The notes beneath the pieces are model-generated. The model was not told where the DNA came from. It made no database searches and was given only the letters and a program-made list of their open reading frames with translations. 64,000 nt of DNA from Myxococcales bacterium (GTDB lineage: Bacteria; Myxococcota_A; Bradymonadia; UBA7976; UBA1532). Of the stretch, positions 51,912-60,281 are shown piece after piece; the first letter of the stretch is position 1; every line of letters starts with the position of its first letter. The DNA lies in contig JACKDN010000010.1 of assembly GCA_020633465.1 (NCBI GenBank), forward strand, positions 124,001 through 188,000, given 5' to 3'. The position numbers were made by a program, and so were the translations under genes.

Positions 51912-53168
51912 ATGTTCACGCGCTTCACCTGCCGCGGCTACCGCAACGTCACGGCCGACGACGTCGAGCTTGGCCCGCTGACGGTCCTGCTGGGGCCGAA
52001 CAACTGCGGGAAGTCGAACTTCGTTAGGGCGCTGACGTTCGTGTCAGATTTGTGTGATGTCCTGGACGGAGTCGCATGGGCGCGTCCGGTTGACCGCGTC
52101 ATTCAGGAACATGGCGCCCACCGCCTTCTCCGCCGCGGTCAGCCAGCAGAGTCGCCGCACGCGACGCTGCAGTGGACCTGCAGACGCGGGGCTCCCGGTG
52201 ACGTGGCGGCCATCAATTCGGCCGGCTATGAAATCGGTATTGGCCCAAGGTTCCGTGCACTTCCTCAGCCCGCGCGGAACGACGCCACGGCGCCCTTGCT
52301 CCAAACGGAAAAGCTCCATCTGTCGGTGGTTTCTGGGCCAACGTCGTGGACCCGCGAGGGGGCCACGCTCGAGATGGCCGTCTATGACGCCGACGGCGTG
52401 CAGGCGTACTCCGAAGAGTATCGCGACCGAGAGTCCTTCCTGGTTCAGCCCGTCGGCAGAGCCGTAGGTGGCGACCATGGCAAGCTGCTATCGAGCCCGG
52501 CCGACCGGCTTGCACGTTTCTACGGACCCGTCGGGCGCTTTGAGTGCGCGAGATTTGACCCGCACGAGGTTGCGCAGCCCGTCCGCCGTGAGCGGAATGT
52601 CCGCCTCGATGCACAAGCGCGCCAACTGGCCAACATCCTTGCGGATCGAGACAACGAAGCCGACGGCCTCGAAGCCATCGTCGCCCGCATGCAGGAGCTC
52701 GTCCCCGACCTCGAGCGCCTGTGGGTGCCCGACGACGCCAACAGCGGCGCGTTCCGCAGCGTCCGCGCCAAGCAGCGCGGCGCGGTCTTCGACCTCGTCG
52801 AGCTCTCCGACGGCACGGTCCACGCCCTCGTCCTCGCCACCTTGCTCACCGGCCCGCGCCAATACGGCGTGCTCTGCCTCGACCAGCCCGAGCTCAACCT
52901 GCACCCGGCCTGGCTGCGCGTGCTCGGCAACTGGCTGCAGCGGCAGGAGGGCGCCGATCAGGTCATCGTCACCACGCACGCCCCGGACTTGCTCGACACG
53001 CTCACCGCGGGCTTCCGTCAGGGCGACGTCACGGTCCTCGTCTTCGACGTCGACGGCAACGTGCGCAACGTCGATCCCGCCGAGCTGGACGACCGCTTCG
53101 CCGAGGGCTGGGAGCTGGGCGACCTGTACCGCGTGGGGGATCCGCGGCTCGGCGGGTGGCCCTGGTGA
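51912..53168 (+). CDS. AAA (ABC-type) ATPase of an OLD-like ATPase/TOPRIM pair
   Basis: 418 residues. Walker A GPNNCGKS at 28-35, family opening 'RFTCRGYRNVTADDVELGPLTVLLGPNN', signature 'VELSDGTVHALVLATLL' near 295-310, Walker B/LHP motif 'VLCLDQPELNLHPAWL' near 318-333 and switch 'VIVTTHAPDLLDTL'. Walker B has Gln where many ABC ATPases have the catalytic Glu. 'Q-P-E' is also found in related AAA_15/21 proteins. The middle (52040-52640) has visibly lower GC at third positions than the flanks, a sign of transfer or of an insertion domain of different origin. GTGA overlap with the next gene makes a coupled pair, as in split OLD-type defence nucleases. Confidence 0.85.
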   Translation: MFTRFTCRGYRNVTADDVELGPLTVLLGPNNCGKSNFVRALTFVSDLCDVLDGVAWARPVDRVIQEHGAHRLLRRGQPAESPHATLQWTCRRGAPGDVAAINSAGYEIGIGPRFRALPQPARNDATAPLLQTEKLHLSVVSGPTSWTREGATLEMAVYDADGVQAYSEEYRDRESFLVQPVGRAVGGDHGKLLSSPADRLARFYGPVGRFECARFDPHEVAQPVRRERNVRLDAQARQLANILADRDNEADGLEAIVARMQELVPDLERLWVPDDANSGAFRSVRAKQRGAVFDLVELSDGTVHALVLATLLTGPRQYGVLCLDQPELNLHPAWLRVLGNWLQRQEGADQVIVTTHAPDLLDTLTAGFRQGDVTVLVFDVDGNVRNVDPAELDDRFAEGWELGDLYRVGDPRLGGWPW

Positions 53169-53905
53169 AGATCGGCTGGTTCGCCACCGGTGGCCACACC
53201 GAGGTCGGCGGCCTGCCGCGCTTCCTCCAGCGCATCGACGACCGCACCCGCTGGGTCCGGTGCTTCCCCGCCGTCCAGAAGCCCGGCCCCAAGCTGGGCC
53301 GCGCTGCGCCGGCGCCGTCCGACGAGGGGATCACCGGCGCCGACCTCGGCGCGCGCATGCTGAAGCTCATCCGAGAGCGCCATCAGCCCGGCGAGTTCGA
53401 CGCCTACCTGCTGGTCGACGACGCCGACTGCCGCTTCTGCGGTGACGAGCCGACCGCCGCGCGCGCCGCCTTCACCGAGCGCCTGGCCCTCGAAGTGGCC
53501 CAGCACCTCGGCCGTGACGTCCCCGTCGTGGTGCTGCTGGCGAGCCCCGAGATCGAGGCCTGGTTCGTGGCCGACTGGTCCCGCGGCTTCCGCGCGACCT
53601 ACCCCCGCCACGCCGACGCGCTCGGACGCGCCGTCAATCGTCTGCTGAAGGCGCACGACCTCGACCGCGACCGCATCGAGGCCTTCGGCTGCCCGCGCGC
53701 CGGCGCGAGCTGCACGACCAAGCTGAGCGACGAGATCATCGCCCTCGTCGAGGCCCGAGGCGGTCGCTACAGCAAGGGCATCGATGGCCCTTCCATGCTG
53801 AAGCGCATCGACCCTACGCGGGTCGCTCGCCGCTGTCGTCGCGACTTCGCCCCCGCGCTCGCCGAGCTGCGCCGCGTGATGACCGCCCACGCCGCGGCGA
53901 ACTGA
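53165..53905 (+). CDS. TOPRIM-like DUF4276 family protein, partner of the AAA ATPase
   Basis: 246 residues. The start is the GTG at 53165, overlapping the ATPase TGA. The TOPRIM-type metal triad is visible: Glu13 in 'ATGGHTEVGGLPRFL' and Asp86-x-Asp88 in 'AYLLVDDADCRFCGDEP'. 'VVVLLASPEIEAWFVADW' is typical of DUF4276 proteins, as is a closing 'GPSMLKRIDPTRVARRCRRDF'. DUF4276 genes commonly follow AAA_15/21 ATPases, and the pair is thought to act like OLD nucleases. Predicted metal-dependent nuclease. Activity is inferred from motifs. Confidence 0.75.
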   Translation: MKIGWFATGGHTEVGGLPRFLQRIDDRTRWVRCFPAVQKPGPKLGRAAPAPSDEGITGADLGARMLKLIRERHQPGEFDAYLLVDDADCRFCGDEPTAARAAFTERLALEVAQHLGRDVPVVVLLASPEIEAWFVADWSRGFRATYPRHADALGRAVNRLLKAHDLDRDRIEAFGCPRAGASCTTKLSDEIIALVEARGGRYSKGIDGPSMLKRIDPTRVARRCRRDFAPALAELRRVMTAHAAAN

Positions 53906-53990
53906 CCCGAGGGGGTCAGGACGATCACATTTCGCTTTCGCTGGCGACCGCGCCCTGCCGTCCGACGTCCGACCCCTCCGATCGGCGGCG

Positions 53991-54158
53991 CTACCTCCGC
54001 TTCCCGAGCGCGCGCGCCACGACGAACGCGGCCGCGACCGCGAGCGCGGCGCCCAGCAGCACGAACCCGTCGATGTGGCCGGGCGGGGCGCCGTGGCCTT
54101 CGTGCGCGAGCGCGGTCGAACCCCAAACCAGCGTCAACAGCACGGTGAGCGTACGCAT
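53991..54158 (-). CDS. 55-residue His-rich membrane mini-protein at the end of the hyp operon
   Basis: Too short for most gene finders, but coupled to hypB: its ATG at 54158 overlaps the hypB stop by one base (TGATG). Signal-like N-terminus 'RTLTVLLTLVWGSTALA', then H-E-G-H-G-A-P-P-G-H-I-D, then a hydrophobic helix 'GFVLLGAALAVAAAFVVARAL' minus its last residue, and a basic end GKRR. The outline is periplasmic His patch plus one transmembrane segment. In the hydrogenase context the three His and two acidic residues suggest nickel (or other metal) binding. The His patch resembles the start of HupE/UreJ-type proteins, but the rest of that family is missing. Confidence 0.7.
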   Translation of the reverse strand: MRTLTVLLTLVWGSTALAHEGHGAPPGHIDGFVLLGAALAVAAAFVVARALGKRR

Positions 54159-54877
54159 CACGACTCTCCTCCTCGGGTGCGGGCGCAGAGCGCGTCAATC
54201 CAGCCGAGCCACTCGTCGGTGCCGTCGTCGCCGATGGCCGAGGTGACGATGCAGCGCGGTTCGGGCATCACTTGCGCGAGCGAGGCGCGCAGCCCCTCGA
54301 GGCTGGCGCCGGGCAGGTAGGGCAGCAGGTCGGCCTTGGTGATCACCACCAGATCGGCCTCGCGGAACATCACCGGGTACTTCAGCGGCTTGTCGTCGCC
54401 TTCGGTGACCGACAGGCACACGACGTTGGCGGCCTGGCCGAGGTCGAAGATGGCCGGGCACACCAGGTTGCCCACGTTCTCGACGAACAGCACCTCGGTG
54501 TCGCCCGGCGACCAGTGGTGCAGGGCGTGGTGCAGCATCTCGGCGTCGAGGTGGCAGACCGTGCCGGTGGTGATGGCGCGCGACGGGATGCCCGCCCGGG
54601 CCAGCCGAGCGGCGTCGTTGTCGGTCGCCAGATCGCCGCTCACCGCGGCCAGCCGCCACGCGGGGCGCGCCCGGGCGGTGGCCTCGAGCAGGGCCGTCTT
54701 GCCGGCGCCCGGCGATCCCATGAGGTTGATGACCGTCAGGCCGGCCTCGCGGAAGTGCGCGCGGTTGTGCTCGGCCGCGTGGTCGTTGTGGGCCATGACG
54801 CGGGCGTGCAGCTCCACGTCCACGCCGCCCGCCGTGGGGACGGGCGAATCACCGCCGCAGCCGCAGGTGCCACACAT
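54158..54877 (-). CDS. hypB: Hydrogenase nickel-incorporation GTPase HypB
   Basis: 239 residues. GTP-dependent delivery of nickel, with HypA, to the large-subunit precursor. The N-terminus M-C-G-T-C-G-C-G-G is the C-x2-C-G-C high-affinity nickel site. G-motifs are 'NLMGSPGAGKTALLEATA', 'AVSGDLATDNDA', 'FVENVGNLVCPAIFDLGQ' and 'VVITKADLLPYL'. 'TVCHLDAEMLHHALHHW' supplies the usual His/Cys near the metal site; the extended His-rich stretch of some rhizobial HypBs is absent. ATG at 54877, 2 bp after the hypA stop. Its stop overlaps the mini-protein. Confidence 0.95.
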   Translation of the reverse strand: MCGTCGCGGDSPVPTAGGVDVELHARVMAHNDHAAEHNRAHFREAGLTVINLMGSPGAGKTALLEATARARPAWRLAAVSGDLATDNDAARLARAGIPSRAITTGTVCHLDAEMLHHALHHWSPGDTEVLFVENVGNLVCPAIFDLGQAANVVCLSVTEGDDKPLKYPVMFREADLVVITKADLLPYLPGASLEGLRASLAQVMPEPRCIVTSAIGDDGTDEWLGWIDALCARTRGGES

Positions 54878-54879
54878 GG

Positions 54880-55218
54880 TCAGACCTCCATCTCGAGACG
54901 TTCCAGGATGAGCTCGTCGCCGGCCTCGAGGCGCGCGGGCGTGCCGTCGTCGGGGCAGACGAGGGGCGCGCCGGAGGGGCGCTCGCCCCCGCAACGCGGG
55001 CAGACCCAGCGCACCGGCACCGGGCGGATGCTCAGCTCGGCCTCGGCGGCGACGGTGCCGGCCCGCGCGAGCTCGAAGGCGCCGGTCAGCAGGCCCGCCT
55101 CGACGCCGCACTGCGCGCCGAGCGCCAGGTGCACCACCTTCACGGCCGTCGCGTCGTGGGCGCGGGCGGCGGCCTCGATCTGGTCGAGCAGGGCGCAGGC
55201 GACGCTGTACTCGTGCAC
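54880..55218 (-). CDS. hypA: Hydrogenase nickel chaperone HypA with an incomplete zinc site
   Basis: 112 residues. The start is the GTG at 55218, giving the required M-H-E N-terminus whose His2 binds nickel. The middle region matches HypA ('ALLDQIEAAARAHDATAVKVVHLALGAQCGVE'). The zinc domain reads 'WVCPRCGGERPSGAPLVCPDDG': the first C-x2-C pair is intact, but the second is C-P-D-D, so the fourth Cys ligand is missing. 'ELILERLEMEV' ends the protein as in other HypA. It sits between hypE (11 bp gap) and hypB (2 bp gap). Still likely functional if Asp replaces the ligand. Confidence 0.9.
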   Translation of the reverse strand: MHEYSVACALLDQIEAAARAHDATAVKVVHLALGAQCGVEAGLLTGAFELARAGTVAAEAELSIRPVPVRWVCPRCGGERPSGAPLVCPDDGTPARLEAGDELILERLEMEV

Positions 55219-55229
55219 GGCGACCTCCC

Positions 55230-56249
55230 TCAGCAGATCCGCGGCAGGGGCTCGCCGCGCGGCTCGGCGAGCAGGCGGCGGCCGAAGCCGGTGTCGACGA
55301 TCACGCGGCCCGCGTGATCCGCGATGACCTCGCCCACACACGCAGCGTCGCGGCCCAGCGGGTGCGCGCGCAGGGCGCCGAGCGCCGCGTCCACGGCGCC
55401 CGGGCGCACGATCAGCACGGCCTTGCCCTCGTTGGCGACCACCAGGGGATCGACGCCGAGCAGCTCGCCGGCCGCGCGCGCGGCGTCGCTGATGGGCAAC
55501 GCCACGTCGTCGAGCACGACGCCCGCGCCGTTCTTGTCGGCCAGCTCGTGCAGCACGGCGCTCACGCCGCCCCGCGTCGCGTCCTTCAGCCCGACGAGGT
55601 CGGCGCCCACCGCTTCGAGCACGCGCGCCACCAGCCCGTTGAGCGGCGCGACGTCGCTCCGGAGCTGGTCGCCCAGCCCCAGTTCGTGCCGCGCCGACAT
55701 CACCGCCAGGCCGTGGTCGCCGATCGAGCCGCTGACGATCACCCGGTCGCCGGGCCGCATGCCGCGATCGCGCACCAGACGGTCGGCGAACCCGAAGCCG
55801 GCGCTCGACAGCACCACCCCGTCGACCTCACCCTTGCCCATCACCTTGGTGTCGCCGGCGAGCACCCGCGTGCCGGCCTCGGCGCAGGCCGCGTCGATCG
55901 ACGCCTGGATGCGCCGCAGTTCGTCGCGCCCGTAGCCCTCCTCGACCACCACCGTGATCGTCAGGCCCAGGGGTGCCGTGGCGCCCATCATGGCGAGATC
56001 GTTGACGGTGCCGCACACGGCGAGCCGCCCGATGTCGCCGCCGGGGAAGAACGCGGGGGCGACGACGTGGGCGTCGGCGGTGGTCACCAGCCAGCGGTCG
56101 CCCACCCGCACCGCCCCGCCGTCCTCCATCGCCTCGGGGCCGACGACGTCGGGGTCGTCGCCGCCGCCGCGCACGAACACGTCGCCGATCAGGTCGCGCA
56201 TCAGCGAGCCGCCGGCGCCGTGCGCCATCTTGATGCGATCGTCGCTCAC
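55230..56249 (-). CDS. hypE: Hydrogenase maturation protein HypE (carbamoyl dehydratase)
   Basis: 339 residues. Makes the cyanide ligands of the NiFe site by dehydrating a carboxamide on its C-terminal Cys; the protein ends P-R-I-C, as required. The start is the GTG at 56249, overlapping the hypD stop (GTGA). 'IKMAHGAGGSLMRDLI', 'MEDGGAVRVGDRWLVTTADAHVV', 'GRLAVCGTVNDLAMMGA', 'AGDTKVMGKGEVDGVV' and 'GLKDATRGGVSAVLHELA' are the PurM-fold ATP-binding motifs of the family. Confidence 0.97.
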   Translation of the reverse strand: MSDDRIKMAHGAGGSLMRDLIGDVFVRGGGDDPDVVGPEAMEDGGAVRVGDRWLVTTADAHVVAPAFFPGGDIGRLAVCGTVNDLAMMGATAPLGLTITVVVEEGYGRDELRRIQASIDAACAEAGTRVLAGDTKVMGKGEVDGVVLSSAGFGFADRLVRDRGMRPGDRVIVSGSIGDHGLAVMSARHELGLGDQLRSDVAPLNGLVARVLEAVGADLVGLKDATRGGVSAVLHELADKNGAGVVLDDVALPISDAARAAGELLGVDPLVVANEGKAVLIVRPGAVDAALGALRAHPLGRDAACVGEVIADHAGRVIVDTGFGRRLLAEPRGEPLPRIC

Positions 56250-57385
56250 GGCCCCAGCTCCGGGCGCCCGCCGTACTGGAACCAGATGCGGCACATGCCC
56301 TCGCTCGACACCATGCTCGCGCCCACCGGGCTGTCGGGCGTGCACGCCTTGCCGAACAGGGGGCAGTCGTCGGGCCGCGCGTTGCCGACCAGGATGTCGC
56401 CGCAGCGCTGCTGGGGCGGGCACACGGGGCACGCCGCGTGGGCGGTCCCGTCGCCGAGCTGCCGGGGCAGATCGAACCGCACGCGCGCGTCCCAGCGGGC
56501 AAACTCGGCCCGCAGATCCAGGTCGGCGGCGTCGAGATCGGCGATGCCGCGCCAGTGGCCGCGGGTCAGCTCGAACACCTGCCACAGCGCGTCGAGCGCG
56601 CGGCCGTTGCCGGGGCCGGTGACGCAGCGGGGGAACAGGTTTTCGACGGTGGGCGTGCCGCTGACCACCAGCTCGACCGCCCGAACGAGCGCGGCGAGGA
56701 TGTCGAGCGGCTCGAAGCCCATGATCACGATGGGCTTTCCCCACGCCTTCGCCATCGGCTCGAACAGCTCGAAGCCGGTGATCGTGGCCGCGTGGCCGGC
56801 GGCGAGGAAGCCCTCGACGCGCGTGTCGGGCATCGCCGCGACGACCTCCATCGCCGGCGGCACGTACTTGTGGGCCGAGTAGACGAAGAAGTTGTCGGGC
56901 GGGCCGGCCAGCAGCGCGGCGGCCGTCGTGACCGCGGTCGTCTCGAAGCCCGTGGCGAAGAACACCATCGGCGTTTCGGGCTCGGCGCGGGCGAGCTCGA
57001 CGGCCTGATCGACGCCGTAGACGAGCTCGACGCGGCCGCCCTCGGTCTGCGCGTCGGCCAGCGACAGCGTCGTGCCGGGCACCCGGATCATGTCGCCGTA
57101 GGTCGCCACCCGCACGCCCCGACGCGTCAGGTCGACGGCGGCGTCGATCTCGGCGGCGGACGTCACGCAGACCGGACAGCCGGGCCCCATCACCAGGTCG
57201 AGGCCGGGCGGCAGCACCGAGCGCAGGCCGAAGCGCGCGATGGCCTGCTCGTGCGTCCCGCACACGTGCATCAGCGTCACCGGGCGGTCCACGCGGTGCG
57301 CGGTGAGCGCGCGCAGGCGGTCGAGCAGGCCGCGCGCGCGCGCCGGATCGCGGAACTGCAGCCGGTCGACCTGCGCGGCGCTCAC
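56246..57385 (-). CDS. hypD: Hydrogenase maturation protein HypD
   Basis: 379 residues. Fe-S scaffold protein that, with HypC, assembles the Fe(CN)2CO unit. Signature motifs are 'LMHVCGTHEQAIARFGLRSVLP', 'DLVMGPGCPVCVTSAAEID', 'FFATGFETTAVTTAA' and 'LAAGHAATITGFELFEP'. The C-terminal Cys set for the 4Fe-4S cluster ('HAACPVCPPQQRCGDIL', 'DDCPLFGKACTPDSPVGASMVSSEG') is complete. GTG start at 57385 overlaps the hypC stop and the 3' end overlaps hypE, so hypC-D-E form one coupled unit. Confidence 0.97.
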   Translation of the reverse strand: MSAAQVDRLQFRDPARARGLLDRLRALTAHRVDRPVTLMHVCGTHEQAIARFGLRSVLPPGLDLVMGPGCPVCVTSAAEIDAAVDLTRRGVRVATYGDMIRVPGTTLSLADAQTEGGRVELVYGVDQAVELARAEPETPMVFFATGFETTAVTTAAALLAGPPDNFFVYSAHKYVPPAMEVVAAMPDTRVEGFLAAGHAATITGFELFEPMAKAWGKPIVIMGFEPLDILAALVRAVELVVSGTPTVENLFPRCVTGPGNGRALDALWQVFELTRGHWRGIADLDAADLDLRAEFARWDARVRFDLPRQLGDGTAHAACPVCPPQQRCGDILVGNARPDDCPLFGKACTPDSPVGASMVSSEGMCRIWFQYGGRPELGP

Positions 57386-57678
57386 GACCCGCCTCCGCCG
57401 GTGGCGTCCAGCTCGCCGCGCATGTCGGCCGCCAGCAGGTCGACGCCGTCGCCCTTGGCCGCCGCCTCGAGCAGCTCGTCGTACAGCGCGAGCGTCTCTT
57501 CGACCTCCTCGGGCGGGATGCGGCGGATGGCGTAGCCCACGTGGTTCAGCACGTAGTCACCGACCTCGACGTCGGCGTCGCACAGCTCCAGGCGTACCTG
57601 GCGCGTGACGCCCCAGAAGTCGACCTGCGCGATGAAGCCGTCGACCGAGACGACCTTGCCGGGCACTCCGAGACACAT
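57382..57678 (-). CDS. hypC: Hydrogenase assembly chaperone HypC
   Basis: 98 residues starting M-C-L-G-V-P-G-K, where Cys2 is essential for binding the HypD-held iron and the large-subunit precursor. 'AQVDFWGVTRQVRLELCDADVEVGDYVLNHVGYAIRRIPPEEVEETL' is the OB-fold body. The tail of about 20 residues after the usual end is a little longer than in E. coli. The ATG at 57678 is chosen over an upstream in-frame extension because of the invariant MCLG start and the GGAGA RBS. Upstream is a 219 bp spacer with an inverted hexamer repeat. Confidence 0.96.
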   Translation of the reverse strand: MCLGVPGKVVSVDGFIAQVDFWGVTRQVRLELCDADVEVGDYVLNHVGYAIRRIPPEEVEETLALYDELLEAAAKGDGVDLLAADMRGELDATGGGGS

Positions 57679-57721
57679 CAGGTGTTCTCCTTGGGTGATT
57701 GGACCAGCGCGCCGCTCGATC

Positions 57722-57849
57722 CGTGCCCGTGCCCGTGCCCGTGCCCGGATGGCCACGCGTCATGCCGAGCCTTCGGATATGAAGAGGGGGTCGTGATCAG
57801 CATCTTGTGGCTCGTGGTTCGCGAGCGTGGAGGCACGGGCACGGGCACG
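57722..57849. repeat. Inverted hexamer arrays between hypF and hypC
   Basis: Four tandem CGTGCC units at 57722-57745 face three GGCACG units at 57832-57849, giving 18 bp of perfect complementarity across an 86 bp loop. The arrays lie in the 219 bp hypF-hypC spacer. They may be an RNA processing or attenuation hairpin; function unknown. Confidence 0.75.
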
Positions 57850-57897
57850 TTCTCCTGTAGGGACGAAGATGCACTCTGCGGCGTGAGCGGAGACCCA

Positions 57898-60207
57898 TCA
57901 GCAGTCCTCCAAGGCGAGTCGCGCCGCGGCGACCGCGGCTTGTCCGAGGGCGATGGCGCCGTCGTTGACCGGCGCGGCGATCGGGGTCAGGACGGCGCGT
58001 TCAGACCCGAGCTCGGCGCGCAGGCCCGCGCGCAGCGCCGCGTTGACGAAGCAGCCGCCGCCGAGCGCGACGGGTAGCTCGGCGTCGAGCGCGCGCACCG
58101 CGGCGGCGGTGGCGCGCACGACCACCTGCTGGAACGCCGCGGCGAGGGCGTCGGCGGGCTCGCCGTCGAGTCGGCGGCGCGCCATCGCGCGCACGGCGCG
58201 GCGCAGATCGATCTCGAGCAGGTCGCCTTCGCCCAGCGCGAAGGGCAGCAGCGCGCCGGGTCGCGCGCGCCGCGCCGCCGTCTCCAGGGCCATGGCCGCC
58301 TCACCGCTGTAGGTGGTGTGGCCGACGCCCAGCAGCAGCGCGGCGGCCGCGTCGAACCAGCGCCCCAGCCCGTGAGCGGGCGTGCAGGCCACGTCCCGGG
58401 CGAGCAGACCGGTCACCGCCTCGATGCGGTCCGGCGCCGCGTCCAGCAGCGCGTGCGCCTCGCCCGGCTCGCCGTCGAAGGCGTCGTGCAGCGCGGCGAG
58501 CCCGATGCGCCACACCTCGCGGATGGCGCGGGCGCCGCCGGCCAGCCTCAGCGGGCGGAACGTCGCGAGGCGCCTGTAGCCCCGCAGGTCGGCGCGCAGG
58601 ATCTCACCACCCCAGGCCGCGCCGTCGTCGCCGTAGCCGGTGCCGTCGAACGCGAGCCCCAGCGCCGGCCCGGGGTGGCCGCGGTCGGCCAGCGTCGCGG
58701 CGATGTGCGCGTGGTGGTGCTGCACCGCGATCGTCCGCACGCCGGTCTCGCCCAGCGACCGCGCGAAGCGCGTCGAGGCGTAGTCGGGGTGCAGGTCGTG
58801 GACGACCACCTCGGGCGCGACGCCGAGCAGGCCGGTCAGGTGGCCGACGTGGGCCTCGAACGCGGCGACGGCGTCGGCGTCCTCCAGGTCGCCCAGGTGC
58901 GGCCCGAGCCACGCCTGATCGCCCAGCGCGACGCACAGCGTGTTGGCCAGGTGGCCACCGACCGCCAGCAGCGGCACCGGCGTCGGCACGGGCAGGCGGA
59001 TGGCCAAGGGCACGTAGCCGCGGGCGCGCCGCAGGATGACCGGCTCGCCGCCGGTCACCCGCACCACCGAGTCCTCGCAGCGCGCCACGATGGCCCGGTC
59101 GTGGTCGACGAACAGGTCGGCCACGCCCCGCAGCCGCTCGACGGCCGCGTCGCCGTCGATCTCGATGGGCGCCTCGCTCAGGTTGCCCGAGGTCATCACG
59201 AGCGGCCCGCCGAAGGCCCGCAGCAGGACGTGGTGCAGCGGCGTGTACGGCAGGAAGACGCCGAGCTCGTCGGCGCCGGGGGCGACCGAGGGGGCCACCG
59301 CCGCGCCGTCGCGCCGCGGCGCGATCACGATCGGCGCGGCGTCGTCGGTCAGCAGCGCCGCGGCCGTGGCCGTCAGGTCGATGAGCGCCGCGGCGGCCTC
59401 GACGCTGGGCGCCATCACCGCGAGCGGCTTGCCCGGCCGGCGCTTGCGCGCGCGCAGCGCGGCCACCACCGCCTCGTCGTCCGCGCGACACGCCAGATGG
59501 AAGCCGCCCAGGCCCTTGATGGCGACGACCTTGCCGGCGCGCAGCGCGTCCGCGGCCTCGGCCAGCCCGGCGCCCTCGATCGTGCCGCCGTCGGGCCCGC
59601 GAAGCCACAGGCGCGGCCCGCAGTCGGGGCACGCGGTCGTCTCGGCGTGGAAGCGCCGATCGTCCGCGTCGGCGTACTCGGCCGCGCACCGCGGGCACAG
59701 CGGGAAGGCCTCGAGGCTGGTGCGCCGCCGCGCGTAGGGCAGCGCGGCGGTCACCGTGTAGCGCGGTCCGCAGTCGGTGCAGCTGGTGAAGGCGTAGTCG
59801 GCGCGCGGATCGGCGGGGTCGTCGATCTCGGCGCGGCAGGCCGGGCACATCGCGCGGTCGGGCGCGAGCGACAGAGTCGGGCGCGCGCCGACGGAGGGCT
59901 GGGGCAGCTCGACGATGCGAAAGCCGTCGGCGATCTCGTCGGCCCCCAGCGCAGCGGCGTCCGAGCGCAGGTCGCGGACCTCGGCGCCCGGCATCGGGGG
60001 CGTCTTCAGGGCCGCCTCGAAGGCGTCGAGGGCCGCGTCGCTGCCCGTCGCGCGGGCCTGCACGCCGTCGCCGTCGTTCCACACGCGACCGCGCAGGTCG
60101 AGGCTGCGCGCCAGGCGCGCCACCCACGGCCGGAAGCCGACGCCCTGCACCACGCCGTGTACGCGCAGGTGACGTCCGGGGGCCGGGGGTGGGTCGACGA
60201 CGGGCAT
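57898..60207 (-). CDS. hypF: Carbamoyltransferase HypF
   Basis: 769 residues. Makes carbamoyl-AMP from carbamoyl phosphate and ATP and passes the carbamoyl group to HypE. Domain order is standard. The acylphosphatase domain covers about 12-100 ('HGVVQGVGFRPWVARLA'). Two zinc fingers follow ('MCPACRAEIDDPADPRADYAFTSCTDCGPRY', 'LCPRCAAEY...TTACPDCGPRLWL', described by their C-x2-C pairs). The YrdC-like domain covers about 205-390 ('GKVVAIKGLGGFHLACRADDE', 'LVMTSGNLSEAPI'). The Kae1-like domain runs to the end ('VVVHDLHPDYASTRFA', 'QHHHAHIAATLADRG', 'AFDGTGYGDDGAAWGGE', 'LGGGCFVNAALRAGL'). ATG at 60207 with GGAGG 7 bases upstream. 74 bp after the cytochrome gene. Confidence 0.96.
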   Translation of the reverse strand: MPVVDPPPAPGRHLRVHGVVQGVGFRPWVARLARSLDLRGRVWNDGDGVQARATGSDAALDAFEAALKTPPMPGAEVRDLRSDAAALGADEIADGFRIVELPQPSVGARPTLSLAPDRAMCPACRAEIDDPADPRADYAFTSCTDCGPRYTVTAALPYARRRTSLEAFPLCPRCAAEYADADDRRFHAETTACPDCGPRLWLRGPDGGTIEGAGLAEAADALRAGKVVAIKGLGGFHLACRADDEAVVAALRARKRRPGKPLAVMAPSVEAAAALIDLTATAAALLTDDAAPIVIAPRRDGAAVAPSVAPGADELGVFLPYTPLHHVLLRAFGGPLVMTSGNLSEAPIEIDGDAAVERLRGVADLFVDHDRAIVARCEDSVVRVTGGEPVILRRARGYVPLAIRLPVPTPVPLLAVGGHLANTLCVALGDQAWLGPHLGDLEDADAVAAFEAHVGHLTGLLGVAPEVVVHDLHPDYASTRFARSLGETGVRTIAVQHHHAHIAATLADRGHPGPALGLAFDGTGYGDDGAAWGGEILRADLRGYRRLATFRPLRLAGGARAIREVWRIGLAALHDAFDGEPGEAHALLDAAPDRIEAVTGLLARDVACTPAHGLGRWFDAAAALLLGVGHTTYSGEAAMALETAARRARPGALLPFALGEGDLLEIDLRRAVRAMARRRLDGEPADALAAAFQQVVVRATAAAVRALDAELPVALGGGCFVNAALRAGLRAELGSERAVLTPIAAPVNDGAIALGQAAVAAARLALEDC

Positions 60208-60281
60208 GGGCGGTCCTCCGGGGCTCGCGGAATGGCAGTTCCCGTGCCACACGGCGCCATCGGCCTGCGCCGCCGTCGACG

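Noticed and set aside
54100..54130. T-loop-like GGTTCGA on the minus strand suggesting a tRNA
   Set aside because: It lies inside the 55-residue peptide gene and no acceptor or anticodon arms can be built around it.
57679..57897. Sigma-54 promoter upstream of hypC
   Set aside because: No TGGCAC-N5-TTGC match was found on the minus strand of the spacer.
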